Of a stretch of 64,000 nt of DNA, positions 24,581 to 33,371 are shown in pieces. The position numbers and the translations under genes are program-made. The stretch is from DATFVJ01 sp963727015 (GTDB lineage: Bacteria > Actinomycetota > Actinomycetes > Streptosporangiales > Streptosporangiaceae). A model generated the notes under the pieces. It saw nothing but the letters and a program-made list of their open reading frames with translations. It was not told the DNA's origin and made no database searches. How positions within the stretch are numbered: the first letter of the stretch is position 1; the number at the start of each line of letters is the position of its first letter. Location of the stretch: NCBI GenBank assembly GCA_963727015.1, contig CAVSEV010000012.1, forward strand, positions 62,001-126,000. The letters are read 5' to 3'.

Positions 24581-27355
24581 GTGGACCGGCGGCAACCTGC
24601 GTTGCACCGCGCGATCATGGTCGTGGACGTGGAGCGGTTCGGTGACTCATCGCGCACAAATCTGGACCAGCTGACCGTCCGGGATGGGTTGTACAAGGCA
24701 CTTGGAGGCGCGTTCAGAAAAAGCCGGATCGGCTGGGCGGACTGCGTCACCGAGGACAGGGGCGACGGGGTTCTTGTCCTGATCCCGCCGGAGGTGCCGA
24801 AGTCCCGGCTGGTTACCAGGTACCCGGCAGCGTTGGCGGCTGCGATCGGCAAGCATAACGCGCGATGCCCGGAGCCGGCGCGGATGCGGTTGCGGGTCGC
24901 GCTGCATGCGGGAGAGATTCACCGGGATGAGCACGGGGTCGCCGGGGCTGCGATCAACCATGCGTTCCGGCTGGTGGAGGCTCCCGTGTTGAAGTCGGCC
25001 TTAGGCACCTCGCCCGGCGGAGTGGCCGTTATGGTTTCCGGCTGGTTTTTCGATGAGGTCGTGCGGCACGACCCGGCGGCCGATCCCGGTTCCTACTGGC
25101 AGGTGCAGGTCGCGGTCAAGGAGACGCAGACGGTGGCGTGGATCCGGCTGCCCGATACCGCAATGGAAGAGCCTGTCCGGGCGGGGTGGATGAGAATAAC
25201 TCCCTCCCCAACCGCTTACACCTGGCGCGCCACTCGCGAACTGGCCAGCGGCGGCGCCCACGTTGTGGATCCGCTGGGGTCGCTACCGGGCACCATCGGC
25301 ATCGCTACTAGCAGCGGTGGCGGTCGGCCACGGTGGCCTGAGCCCGCGCAGCTGCCCCACGATACGGGTGGCTTCACCGGCCGCGAACCGGAACTGGCCA
25401 CGCTGGAGGCTCTCGCCGCGAGCGATAAGGGTACTGCGGTGGTGATCTCGGCGATCGACGGTACCGCCGGGATCGGCAAAACTGCGCTGGCGGTCCACTT
25501 CGGGCACCGCGTCGCCGCCCAATTCCCGGACGGTCAGCTGTATGTGAACCTGCGCGGCTTCGACCCTAGCCAGCCGCCGCTCGCCCCCGACGCCGTGCTC
25601 ACCGGGTTCATGCGCGCCCTTGGCGCCGACCCGTCACAGATACCCAGTGACGTGGACGAGCTGGCCGGGTTGTACCGAAGCCTGCTCGCCACCCGGCGGG
25701 TGCTGATCGTCTTGGACAACGCGGCCACTGCTGACCAAGTCCGGCCCCTGCTGCCCGCCGCGCCAACCTGTCTTGTCCTGGTCACCAGCCGCAACCGGCT
25801 CAGCGGGCTGGTCGCCCGCGACGGCGCCCACCGTCTCACCCTGGACATCCTGACACCCGCCGAGGCAGTCACTCTGCTGGCCCGCGTCGCCGGAACCGAA
25901 CGCGTCGCTGCCGACCCCGCTGCGGCTGCCCAACTCGCCCAGCTATGCGGCCGACTCCCGCTGGCGCTGCGGATCGCCGCCGACCGCGCCGCTGCCCACC
26001 CCCATCTCACGCTGGTTGATCTAGCCGACGAGCTCACCGGCGAACATGATCGTCTGGATGTTCTCAACGCCGAAGAGGAAATCACCCAGCTCCGGGCCGT
26101 CTTTTCCTGGTCCTACGACGCCCTATCGGCCGAACCGGCCCGGGCGTTTCGGCTGCTGGGCCTGCACCCCGGCACCGACATCACCACCCCAGCGGCCGCC
26201 GCCCTCATCGGTGCCACCCACCCCCAGGCACGGCAACTGCTCACCACACTGTCCAGCGGGCACCTGCTCGAGGAAACCGGCCGAGACCAATATCGATTCC
26301 ACGACCTAGTACGCGTCTACGCAGCCGAATGCGCCCAAGCCCACGAACCAGAAACCCAGCGCACCGCTGCCATCTGCCGCCTCCTCACCTGGTACCTGCA
26401 CACGGCGGACGCCTTCTTCCGCACCTTCAACCCAGACGCCACCCACGTCCCGCTAGACCCACCCGAACCAGCCTGCAAACCACTCACCTTCGCCACCCAC
26501 CACCAAGCACTGCAGTGGGCCCAAGCCGAAATCACCAATCTCGTGCCGACAGTCCGCCAAGCCGACGCCAGCGGCGAGCACACCCTTACATGGAAACTCG
26601 CTGCCACACTCGGGCCGGTCTTCATAATCCAGGCACGGCTGGCAGATTGGCGCACGACCCTCCATCTCGCTCTCACAGCAGCTCAGCACCTCGGTGATCG
26701 CAACGCAGAAGCCTGGACTTTGGACAGACTCGGCGAGGCATACACTTACTCCGACCGGCCAGATAAGGCGATTAGCTTCTCCCAGCGCGCCCTGGCCATA
26801 GCCGCTGAAACCGGCAATCTGAACGCCCAATGGGGGCCGTGGCACAGCCAGGGCTTGGCCTTCTTGGACCTTAAGCGGTTCGGCGATGCCGCTGAGTGCT
26901 TCCAGGAGGCGCTGACAGTTGCCCGGCGGACTTCGAACCGGCGGAACGAGGGCCTATCCCTGACCTTCCTCGGCGTCGCCTACCAACACCTTGAACGTCA
27001 TGACGCTGCCATCGCCCTGCACCAGCGGGCACTGACCGTCCTCAGCCAGACCCGCAACAAGTGGCAACAGGGGCTCGCCGCTGCTCATCTCGCCCGCGCC
27101 CACCACAGCCAAGGGAGTATCGACAAGGCCATCGGCTACTACCGGCAGGCGCAAGCTATCCTCCGCGAGATCGGGGACCGGCGGTCGGAAGCCGGTGTCC
27201 TCGCCGACATCGGCGACGTTCAGGAGGACGTCGGCAACCTTGACGCCGCGCGTCAAACCTGGCGCCAAGCCCTAGCCAGCTTTGAAGACCTCGGCGACCC
27301 TCAAGCAGACCAGATCCGAGCCCGGCTGAACACTCTCAGCGCAGGCACTCAATGA
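24581..27355 (+). CDS. Class III nucleotide cyclase-like domain fused to NB-ARC ATPase and TPRs
   Basis: 924 aa from GTG 24581. Residues about 8-190 resemble a class III nucleotidyl cyclase: VVDVERFGD (metal Asp16), TEDRGDGVLV (metal Asp62), LRVALHAGEI and AINHAFRL, whose Asn126 and Arg130 fit the transition-state pair. Residues about 262-570 are an NB-ARC STAND ATPase: GFTGREPELATLEAL, Walker A GTAGIGKT (294-301), VLIVLDNA (Walker B) and TSRNRL. A winged-helix-like segment (FSWSYDALSAEPARAFRLLG) follows, then tetratricopeptide repeats to the end (AEAWTLDRLGEAYTYSD, GLSLTFLGVAYQHLERHDAA). Architecture resembles bacterial NLR-like sensors: TPRs sense, NB-ARC oligomerises, and the cyclase would make a cyclic nucleotide signal. 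No separate effector gene is adjacent. An AfsR-like regulator is less likely since no DNA-binding domain is present. Confidence 0.8.
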   Translation: MDRRQPALHRAIMVVDVERFGDSSRTNLDQLTVRDGLYKALGGAFRKSRIGWADCVTEDRGDGVLVLIPPEVPKSRLVTRYPAALAAAIGKHNARCPEPARMRLRVALHAGEIHRDEHGVAGAAINHAFRLVEAPVLKSALGTSPGGVAVMVSGWFFDEVVRHDPAADPGSYWQVQVAVKETQTVAWIRLPDTAMEEPVRAGWMRITPSPTAYTWRATRELASGGAHVVDPLGSLPGTIGIATSSGGGRPRWPEPAQLPHDTGGFTGREPELATLEALAASDKGTAVVISAIDGTAGIGKTALAVHFGHRVAAQFPDGQLYVNLRGFDPSQPPLAPDAVLTGFMRALGADPSQIPSDVDELAGLYRSLLATRRVLIVLDNAATADQVRPLLPAAPTCLVLVTSRNRLSGLVARDGAHRLTLDILTPAEAVTLLARVAGTERVAADPAAAAQLAQLCGRLPLALRIAADRAAAHPHLTLVDLADELTGEHDRLDVLNAEEEITQLRAVFSWSYDALSAEPARAFRLLGLHPGTDITTPAAAALIGATHPQARQLLTTLSSGHLLEETGRDQYRFHDLVRVYAAECAQAHEPETQRTAAICRLLTWYLHTADAFFRTFNPDATHVPLDPPEPACKPLTFATHHQALQWAQAEITNLVPTVRQADASGEHTLTWKLAATLGPVFIIQARLADWRTTLHLALTAAQHLGDRNAEAWTLDRLGEAYTYSDRPDKAISFSQRALAIAAETGNLNAQWGPWHSQGLAFLDLKRFGDAAECFQEALTVARRTSNRRNEGLSLTFLGVAYQHLERHDAAIALHQRALTVLSQTRNKWQQGLAAAHLARAHHSQGSIDKAIGYYRQAQAILREIGDRRSEAGVLADIGDVQEDVGNLDAARQTWRQALASFEDLGDPQADQIRARLNTLSAGTQ

Positions 27356-27607
27356 CACAGCTGCCGGTCGTGGCCTGCGCTACGGAATGCGGGCTGCGCA
27401 TTTCGGTTGATCACAGGTGATGTACTCCTTGGTAGACCGGCTTCGGTCGTGGCCCATCCAGTCCGATTGCTGTAAGCCCGTGTTCTGGCCCGTTGCTTCC
27501 CCGGTGCCCTCCGGAAAAGACCGGCCTTGCCAGCTGGGCTTGCCTCAGCCCGAGGTCCTGTGATACTGCGAGCGAAGCCAATGCCTGTGGGCGGTATATC
27601 GTGCATA

Positions 27608-30600
27608 TCATCCCGCGAAAGACCAGAGCGAGAAGCCGCTGCCCTGGTGGACAATTGCCAGATTGGACCTGGCTGGACCAGGCGGTGCCGTAGCCAAAGC
27701 TGTCACTGAGCAAGTCAGCTGAACGACCTGGCTCCCGGCTCCTGCCGGGTTACACACCAGGACCCGCCCGTCGTTCCCGCCGGACACCACCCTTCCGTCC
27801 GCCAGCACCGCCACCGCCGTCACCCTCCTGTGGTGGCGGCTCAGCTCGGCCGGACCGGCTTCCAGGTGAGCTGGGTCCCAGACCAGCACCCGCCCGTCGT
27901 TCCCGCCGGTGACCACCCTTCCGTCCGCCAGCACCGCCACCGCCGTCACCCTGCTGTGGTGGCCCAGCTCGGCCGGTCCGGCTTCCAGGTGAGCTGGGTC
28001 CCAGACCAGCACCCGCCCGTCGTTCCCGCCGGTGACCACCCTTCCGTCCGCCAGCCCCGCCACCGCCGTCACCCTGCTGTGGTGGCCCAGCTCGGCCGGA
28101 CCGGCTTCCAGGTGAGCTGGGTCCCAGACCAGCACCCGCCCGTCGTTCCCGCCGGTGACCACCCTTCCGTCCGCCAGCCCCGCCACCGCCCTTATCCAGC
28201 TTTGGTGGCCCAGCTCGGCCGGACCAGCGACCGGACCGGCCGTCTCCCACACCAGCACCCGCCCGTCGTTCCCGCCGGTGACCACCCTTCCGTCCGCCAG
28301 CCCCGCCACCGCCGCCACCCAGCTGTCGTGGCGGCCCAACTCAACCGGGGCGGCAACCGGACCGGCCATATCCCACACCAGCACCTGCCGATCGTTCCCG
28401 CCAGTGACCACCCTTCCGTCCGCCAGTACCGCCACCGCCGTCACCCAGCTGTGGCGGCCCAGCTCGGCCGGGCCGACGCCCAGGTGAGCTGGGTCCCAGA
28501 CCAGCACCCGCCGATCGCTCCCGCCAGTGACCACCCTTCCGTCCGCCAGCACCGCCACCGCACTCACCCGGCTGTCGTGGCGGCCCAGCTCGGCCGGGCC
28601 GACGCCCAGGTGAGCCGGATCCCAGACCAGCACCCGCCCGTCGTCCCCGCCGGTGACCACCCTTCCGTCCGCCAGCACTGCCACCGCCAGCAGCCAGCCG
28701 TCGAGGTTGCCCAGCTCGGCCGGGCCGACGCCCGGGTGAGCCGGATCCCAGACCAGCACCCGCCCGTCGTCCCCGCCGGAGACCACCCTTCCATCCGCCA
28801 GCCCCGCCACCGCCCTCACCCGACTGTCGTCGCGGCCCAGCTCGCGGCTGTCGTGGCGACCCAGCTCGGCCGGGCCGACGCCCAGGTGGGCCGGATCCCA
28901 GACCAGCACCCGCTTGTCGTCCCCGCCGGAGACCACCCTTCCGTCCGCCAGCACCGCCACCGCCGCCACCCAGCCGTCGTGGCGGCCCAACTCGGCCGGG
29001 CCGACGCCCAGGTGAGCTGGGTCCCAGACCAGCACCCGCCCGTCGTCCCCGCCGGACACCACCCTTCCGTCCGCCAGCACCGCCACCGCACTCACCCGGC
29101 TGTCGTGGCGGCCCAGCTCGGCCGGGCCGACGCCCAGGTGAGCTGGGTCCCAGACCAGCACCCGCCCGTCGTCCCCGCCGGAGACCACCCTTCCGTCCGC
29201 CAGCACCGCCACCGCCGCCACCCGGCTGTCGTGGCGGCCCAGCTCGGCCGGGCCGACGCCCAGGTGAGCTGGGTCCCAGACCAGCACCCGCCCGTCGTCC
29301 CCGCCGGAGACCACCCTTCCGTCCGCCAGCACCGCCACCGCCGCCACCCAGCCGTCATGACGGCCCAGGTCTGCGGACAGAGCCCGGCTGGCCCGCCGCG
29401 TTGTCCACTCGGGCACCAGGGCAGGTCCGCGCGGGGATTCCAGACGCTCACGGATATCGTCAGCGAGGTCATGGTCGGCAAGCTCGGCTGACTGCATCCA
29501 CAGCTGCCGCAAGATGTAACCGGGCTGGTCCACCGGCTGCGGGAACCGCAGGTTGAGAGCCTGACCGGTGACAGCCTCCAGAACAGCCGCGACCACTGTG
29601 CTGGCGGGGTTCGCGGCCACAGCACGGCGGAGGTCGGTCAGGACGCGGTCGACGCCCGTTGAAGCGATCGCTGCCTCGATCCAACCGGGATCACTGGTCA
29701 GCTGAGCCAGCCGTTGGGGGTCGCGGGCCAAGGTGGAGGGATAGGTGTCCAGGAGGTACTGCGGCGTGCTCTGCTCGCCGTGAGCCGCTGTGGGCCAGCC
29801 GGCGGCCCGCCACCTCTGCGCCCACTGGTGGACCCGGCGGCGGAAGTCTGGGTCATTCAGGTCATCGTCAGCCTGCGCGTACGCGAGCAGGGACTCATGA
29901 GCGAACTGATAGCGGTCACCTCCGGGCAGGCCGGCGGTTTGCATGCTGCGGGCCGCCGGCGTGGTGAGCAGCCTACGGATCTGCCGTGCGAGGGCCGCGG
30001 ACTGCGGCGCTACGACGGTCATAGCCGCCAGGTCCTGTACTGCTAACGGCCCGGCAGCGGCAGTCAGCAATCCCAGCACATCTGCCGCAAGCCCGTCGTC
30101 GTCCCGACGGAGCAGATCGTCGAGCTCCTGCCGCGCCAGCACGGCCCGCTCCTGCGCCCCTGAATACGGCTTTACCAGTACCGGCCGTACCTGGCGCAGC
30201 GGGTGCCCGGCCGGGACGTCCACTGGGAGCTCAGGATAAGGGCGGCTGCTCACCAGGACATGAACGTGGTCGCCTGAACGGGCGGGCAGCTGCGCGGCGA
30301 CGCTGGGCAGCCCCGGCGGGCGAAGGTCCTCATCCAAGCCGTCGACGACCAGCAGCAAAGGCGAGCCCGCGGCGCGGGCCCGTTCGACGGCTCGCTGCCA
30401 CAGCGCCCGGAACTGATGCAATTCGGCAGCCGGGGGCTCTTCCTCCAGCAGGCTGGCCAGCTGCGGGATTACCGCAGCCAGGAACCGCGAGCTGTCGGCA
30501 TCAGCTTCGCGGCGGGACAGGAAATAGCAGACAACGTCCACCGGCAGCGTGGTCACGGCCTCGGCGAGTAAGGATGTCTTCCCGGCCCATGCGTCCCCAA

Positions 30601-31489
30601 CCAGCCACCTGTAACCCTCATCCCCGCCCGCAAACGACGCTAGCTCGGCCAGTTCGTCCTGCCGGCCAGTCAGCATTTCGGTGCGCTGCCGGATCTCCGC
30701 TACCGTCGCCCAGTAAGCAGGCCTCCCGCCTCTCAGCGGAGCCGGTAGCCGCTTGAGCGCCCCCGCGTCGGAGACCCCCAGCCGGGCCCACCACGCGCCC
30801 GAATCCATGACTCCGGGTCCCCAGCCCGGATGCGCCGGATCAGCCTCCAGCGCCGTCAGCGGCGTCGCCGTGATCGCCGACGGGCCTTCCCTTGCAGCAT
30901 GCTCGGTCACTACTCCCAGCAGGCACCCGTCGGCGACCACGGGGGCTCCCGACATTCCCGACCACGGTGAATCTCCCAGCGCCACCTGCGCGGGCGGCAG
31001 CGACAGCGGAGTGCTGCTTACCTGGACCGACAGCAATCCCGCGGTCAGCCCCGACAGCACCGGCACCTGACCGACCGCATCAACTGTCTCCCGGAACCGA
31101 CCGCCATCAGCGGTGCTCCGCTCCTTAAAAACCGGGTAGCCGATAACATGACACCGCTCCACAGGATTACCCGCCATGCTGTCCCGGTCCACAGCCGCCA
31201 GGCCCATCGCCGGCACACCGGCAGTACTGGCGACGATCTCTATTAGTGCGAGGTCCGGACCCGGACCGTCCACGTCGCCGATAAATCTCGCGTCCAGCGC
31301 TGCCTGCCGCACGATCTTGTCCGGGCCGCGCACCACGACATTGACCGCACCCCCCACCACGTGCGCTGCGGTCAGGACCGTGCGCCCCGCGACCAGGCAG
31401 CCCGACGCGCACCGGTACCGGGGACTGCAGCCCTCGCCCCAGTCAGCGATAACCTCCACCACGCGCGCAGCCAGCGGCAACGACGGCAA
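27608..31489 (-). CDS. Trypsin-like protease / STAND ATPase / 14-blade WD40 sensor
   Basis: 1293 aa, TTG start at 31489, 3 bp after the trypco2 stop. Residues 1-215 are a trypsin-like serine protease: His43 in LTAAHVVGG, Asp79 in GPDLALIEI and Ser180 in WSGMSGAPVV, a complete triad. Residues about 275-560 are a STAND/NACHT-type ATPase: Walker A GDAWAGKT (299-306), Walker B LLLVVDGLDED and a helical arm (PQYLLDTYPSTLARDPQRLA). From about residue 705, 14 WD40 blades follow. Thirteen are nearly identical 42-residue units (LGRHDxxVxAVAVLADGRVV then SGGDDGRVLVWDPAHLGVGP) and the last is divergent. No signal peptide, so it is cytoplasmic. I infer that ligand binding by the propellers activates the ATPase and unleashes proteolysis, as in bacterial NLR-like defence proteins. 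The operon partner trypco2 supports this. Confidence 0.85.
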   Translation of the reverse strand: MPSLPLAARVVEVIADWGEGCSPRYRCASGCLVAGRTVLTAAHVVGGAVNVVVRGPDKIVRQAALDARFIGDVDGPGPDLALIEIVASTAGVPAMGLAAVDRDSMAGNPVERCHVIGYPVFKERSTADGGRFRETVDAVGQVPVLSGLTAGLLSVQVSSTPLSLPPAQVALGDSPWSGMSGAPVVADGCLLGVVTEHAAREGPSAITATPLTALEADPAHPGWGPGVMDSGAWWARLGVSDAGALKRLPAPLRGGRPAYWATVAEIRQRTEMLTGRQDELAELASFAGGDEGYRWLVGDAWAGKTSLLAEAVTTLPVDVVCYFLSRREADADSSRFLAAVIPQLASLLEEEPPAAELHQFRALWQRAVERARAAGSPLLLVVDGLDEDLRPPGLPSVAAQLPARSGDHVHVLVSSRPYPELPVDVPAGHPLRQVRPVLVKPYSGAQERAVLARQELDDLLRRDDDGLAADVLGLLTAAAGPLAVQDLAAMTVVAPQSAALARQIRRLLTTPAARSMQTAGLPGGDRYQFAHESLLAYAQADDDLNDPDFRRRVHQWAQRWRAAGWPTAAHGEQSTPQYLLDTYPSTLARDPQRLAQLTSDPGWIEAAIASTGVDRVLTDLRRAVAANPASTVVAAVLEAVTGQALNLRFPQPVDQPGYILRQLWMQSAELADHDLADDIRERLESPRGPALVPEWTTRRASRALSADLGRHDGWVAAVAVLADGRVVSGGDDGRVLVWDPAHLGVGPAELGRHDSRVAAVAVLADGRVVSGGDDGRVLVWDPAHLGVGPAELGRHDSRVSAVAVLADGRVVSGGDDGRVLVWDPAHLGVGPAELGRHDGWVAAVAVLADGRVVSGGDDKRVLVWDPAHLGVGPAELGRHDSRELGRDDSRVRAVAGLADGRVVSGGDDGRVLVWDPAHPGVGPAELGNLDGWLLAVAVLADGRVVTGGDDGRVLVWDPAHLGVGPAELGRHDSRVSAVAVLADGRVVTGGSDRRVLVWDPAHLGVGPAELGRHSWVTAVAVLADGRVVTGGNDRQVLVWDMAGPVAAPVELGRHDSWVAAVAGLADGRVVTGGNDGRVLVWETAGPVAGPAELGHQSWIRAVAGLADGRVVTGGNDGRVLVWDPAHLEAGPAELGHHSRVTAVAGLADGRVVTGGNDGRVLVWDPAHLEAGPAELGHHSRVTAVAVLADGRVVTGGNDGRVLVWDPAHLEAGPAELSRHHRRVTAVAVLADGRVVSGGNDGRVLVCNPAGAGSQVVQLTCSVTALATAPPGPARSNLAIVHQGSGFSLWSFAG
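27740..29370 (-). repeat. Amplified 126-bp WD40-coding repeat array
   Basis: Thirteen tandem 126-bp units inside the protease-STAND-WD40 gene are almost identical at DNA level. Differences cluster at two or three codons after GRHD, at V/G in AVLADG or AGLADG, at SGG/TGG, DDG/NDG, and in the blade-connecting PAHLGVGP or PAHLEAGP segment. An 8-codon leftover (LGRHDSRE) between units 4 and 5 marks an unequal recombination. Confidence 0.85.
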
Positions 31490-31492
31490 CGG

Positions 31493-31828
31493 CTATCCCG
31501 GCAGGACGTCAGATGCCGAAGCGACCTTCACCGGACGCCCGTCCCTGTCCACCGGCCCCCCGAACACCACTGTCACCTTCTGCTCCGACCCCCGCTGCCG
31601 ACCCCCGCTGCCACCTAGCTGCAGCGCAACGACCGGCACAACAAACCCTGCCCTGCCATCAGCCGACCTGGTGGCGGTCACGCTCAATTCCACCGTCATC
31701 GACTCCACCGGCAACTGAATATCCGACAACGCGCCGACGGCGCGCGCCCTGAGCAGCTCATCGCGCAGCAACCCGATCGCCTCAGACAACCCAAGACCAG
31801 ATGGCGGCGCGGGATCCAGTTCGGACAT
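31493..31828 (-). CDS. Trypco2 (trypsin-co-occurring domain 2) protein
   Basis: About 111 aa. I choose ATG 31828 (MSELDPAPPSGLGLSEAI) because GGGAGG lies just upstream; an earlier in-frame start at 31843 lacks one. LSEAIGLLRDELLRARAVG, DIQLPVESMTVELSVTATRS, GFVVPVVALQLGG and QKVTVVFGGPVDRDG are characteristic of the trypco2 family, small proteins found beside trypsin-like effectors in actinobacterial conflict systems. The gene is first in an operon with the protease-STAND-WD40 gene (3-bp gap). Role is unknown; it may control or recruit the protease. Soluble, no catalytic residues apparent. Confidence 0.85.
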   Translation of the reverse strand: MSELDPAPPSGLGLSEAIGLLRDELLRARAVGALSDIQLPVESMTVELSVTATRSADGRAGFVVPVVALQLGGSGGRQRGSEQKVTVVFGGPVDRDGRPVKVASASDVLPG

Positions 31829-32214
31829 CCGACCTCCCAGCACAACCGGAAGCAGCGCCCGTGCGGCGAAACCCGACCAAGGTAAACGCTCACAACGCTC
31901 ACCCGGTCCTCAGACGTTACCGCAACAGCCGGAGCTACATGGGTTTCCCATTCGTAGGCTTGAGTGGCCGCCGTCCATGCAGTCGTCCAGGAAGCTCGAG
32001 AGCGCCGGATGGGGACACCGGACCCGGCCCGGACGGCAATCGACCAAGATGCGCCCCTCGATGACGGCTTTCCCCTTCGCTGGGGATCGGTCGGGGATGC
32101 CTCCTTCACACGGTATGAGACTCGCCGTATGACGCCTAAAGCCTGACTTCTTGCGCGAAACGCATGCGGCCAGCCTTGAAATCTCCTCGCAAGGGGACAT
32201 ACCGGGCAGGTTCC
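31829..32214. other. Upstream region of the trypco2 operon
   Basis: About 385 bp. Open frames exist on both strands, but none has recognisable homology or a convincing start. It presumably contains the operon promoter. Confidence 0.45.
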
Positions 32215-32236
32215 AAGTGACTAGAGATAGTCACTT
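32215..32236. terminator. Perfect 9-bp hairpin with T-run
   Basis: AAGTGACTA (32215-32223), loop GAGA, TAGTCACTT (32228-32236), followed by TTTTC. An intrinsic-terminator-like structure, readable in both directions, next to the att-like site. Confidence 0.5.
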
Positions 32237-32263
32237 TTCATCGAACACACATACGAAAAACAG

Positions 32264-32305
32264 TGGAGCTAAGCGGGCTCGAACCGCTGACCTCTTGCAT
32301 GCCAT
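32264..32305 (-). other. tRNA-Ala (GGC) 3'-half, attachment-site remnant
   Basis: On the minus strand the sequence runs from the anticodon loop ATGGCAT through stem GCAAG, T-arm AGCGG-TTCGAGC-CCGCT, to TAGCTCCA. The 5' half of the tRNA is absent: the upstream sequence cannot pair with GCAAG. Integrases of actinomycete elements use exactly this portion of tRNA genes as att core, so this is a probable attL/attR of a lost element. Confidence 0.65.
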
Positions 32306-32612
32306 GTCTCTTGAGCCCGTCCACCTGCGTCGCATCGGATCGGACGGCCGGCCGATAGGCCAGACGGTCCGGCGGATTGGCCCCGATACGATGATCGTGT
32401 CCGCGGCCCACACCGGCGAGAGGTGTGCCCGCGCATGAACCCCGGCCGACTCGCCGGTGTTCATACGCCAGCCAGAAAACCCGGATCGCCGTGCCGAAGA
32501 GGTTCGTCGGCTCGTGGGCGTTGCTGCCGACTGGTGCCTGTTCCAGCCAACCAATCACCAACAAATGATCTTTACGCTAGGCCAGAGGGCAGCTCTGACC
32601 TGCGGTTTTGGG

Positions 32613-32654
32613 TGGAGCTGAGGGGATTTGAACCCCTGACCCCCTCGATGCGAA
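32613..32654 (-). other. Second tRNA-Ala-like 3'-half (CGC), attachment-site remnant
   Basis: Minus strand: loop TTCGCAT, then CGAGG, the T-arm AGGGG-TTCAAAT-CCCCT and CAGCTCCACC. Again only the part from the anticodon loop to the 3' end exists. It has the same orientation as the copy about 350 bp away but is a different isoacceptor. Suggests repeated use of tRNA genes by integrative elements. Confidence 0.6.
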
Positions 32655-32878
32655 GAAGGTGCCGATTTGTGTCAAACAGGTACACCTGATGATGATCCCT
32701 GTCGGCCGCGACTGCGTTATCCTTTGTGCAGCTCGGAATCGGAAGCGCCGGCATCCGCTCGACCGCACCCACGCCGCACCGACGCGGATCGGCTTGCCCG
32801 CCGGGCGAATGTCGATAGCCGCGGCCGGAGCCGGCAAGAGAGCCGGCGCGCCCACACTCGTGACGCGGCTGGCGACAT

Positions 32879-33196
32879 CTACCCGCGCTTGGCGACGTAG
32901 CTCCCGCGACCGGGCACCGTGCGGACGACACCTTGGTCGCGCAGGTATGCGATGGCGCGCCTGGCGGTGGTCCGTGCCACGCCGAACAGGTCCATAAGGT
33001 CCTTCTCAGAGGGCAGCGGCTGGCCCTCAGCGGGGTTTCCCGAGTCGATGTGCGCGAGTAGCCACGCCGCTATTTGCCGGTGTGGCGGCAGCTCAGCGCG
33101 GTAATCGATCTTCGGCGCATCCACGTGATCAAGGTATCTGGCCAGCAACGATACGCTCACGAGAGATACGGCTCGATACGTGTCGATACGGGTCAT
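32879..33196 (-). CDS. GntR-family winged-helix regulator (short, KorSA-like)
   Basis: 105 aa from ATG 33196. A longer in-frame start at 33289 is possible, but the extra residues look like leader. The core is DYRAELPPHRQIAAWLLAHI, then LPSEKDLMDLFGVARTTARR and AIAYLRDQGVVRTVPGRGSY, the complete GntR N-terminal wHTH including the wing. There is no effector-binding domain, as in the short GntR repressors encoded by actinomycete integrative elements. It is divergent from the small HTH gene at 33372. It probably controls transfer or excision functions of the element whose att remnants lie 230-570 bp away. Confidence 0.8.
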   Translation of the reverse strand: MTRIDTYRAVSLVSVSLLARYLDHVDAPKIDYRAELPPHRQIAAWLLAHIDSGNPAEGQPLPSEKDLMDLFGVARTTARRAIAYLRDQGVVRTVPGRGSYVAKRG

Positions 33197-33371
33197 AGGA
33201 TGAGACCCATGACGGGAACCAGACGGCTGCCGCAACGCCCGGAACGCCGAACCAGCCCCCGGCGAGCTCACATGCGGAGGAGGCGGCAAGCCGCGGGCAG
33301 ATCATCACCCGGGCCAAACGATGCCCGGTGGCTGATGACGGGTCCGTCTCGCTGAGCCCCATGCCCGCGTT

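Noticed and set aside
24581..27355. AfsR/SARP-type transcription factor
   Set aside because: NB-ARC and TPR parts fit, but the N-terminus is cyclase-like and lacks the OmpR-type DNA-binding and BTAD domains.
27830..29491. 553-codon open frame on the plus strand, rich in HPSVRQHRHR repeats
   Set aside because: It is the antisense of the WD40 repeat array; the repeat period keeps stops out of all frames. The minus-strand frame has clear domains.
31910..32200. 96-codon minus-strand frame upstream of trypco2
   Set aside because: Cys/Arg/Gly-rich with no recognisable motif or ribosome site.
32264..32654. Two complete tRNA-Ala genes
   Set aside because: Only the sequence from the anticodon loop to the 3' end is present; upstream bases cannot form acceptor, D or anticodon stems.
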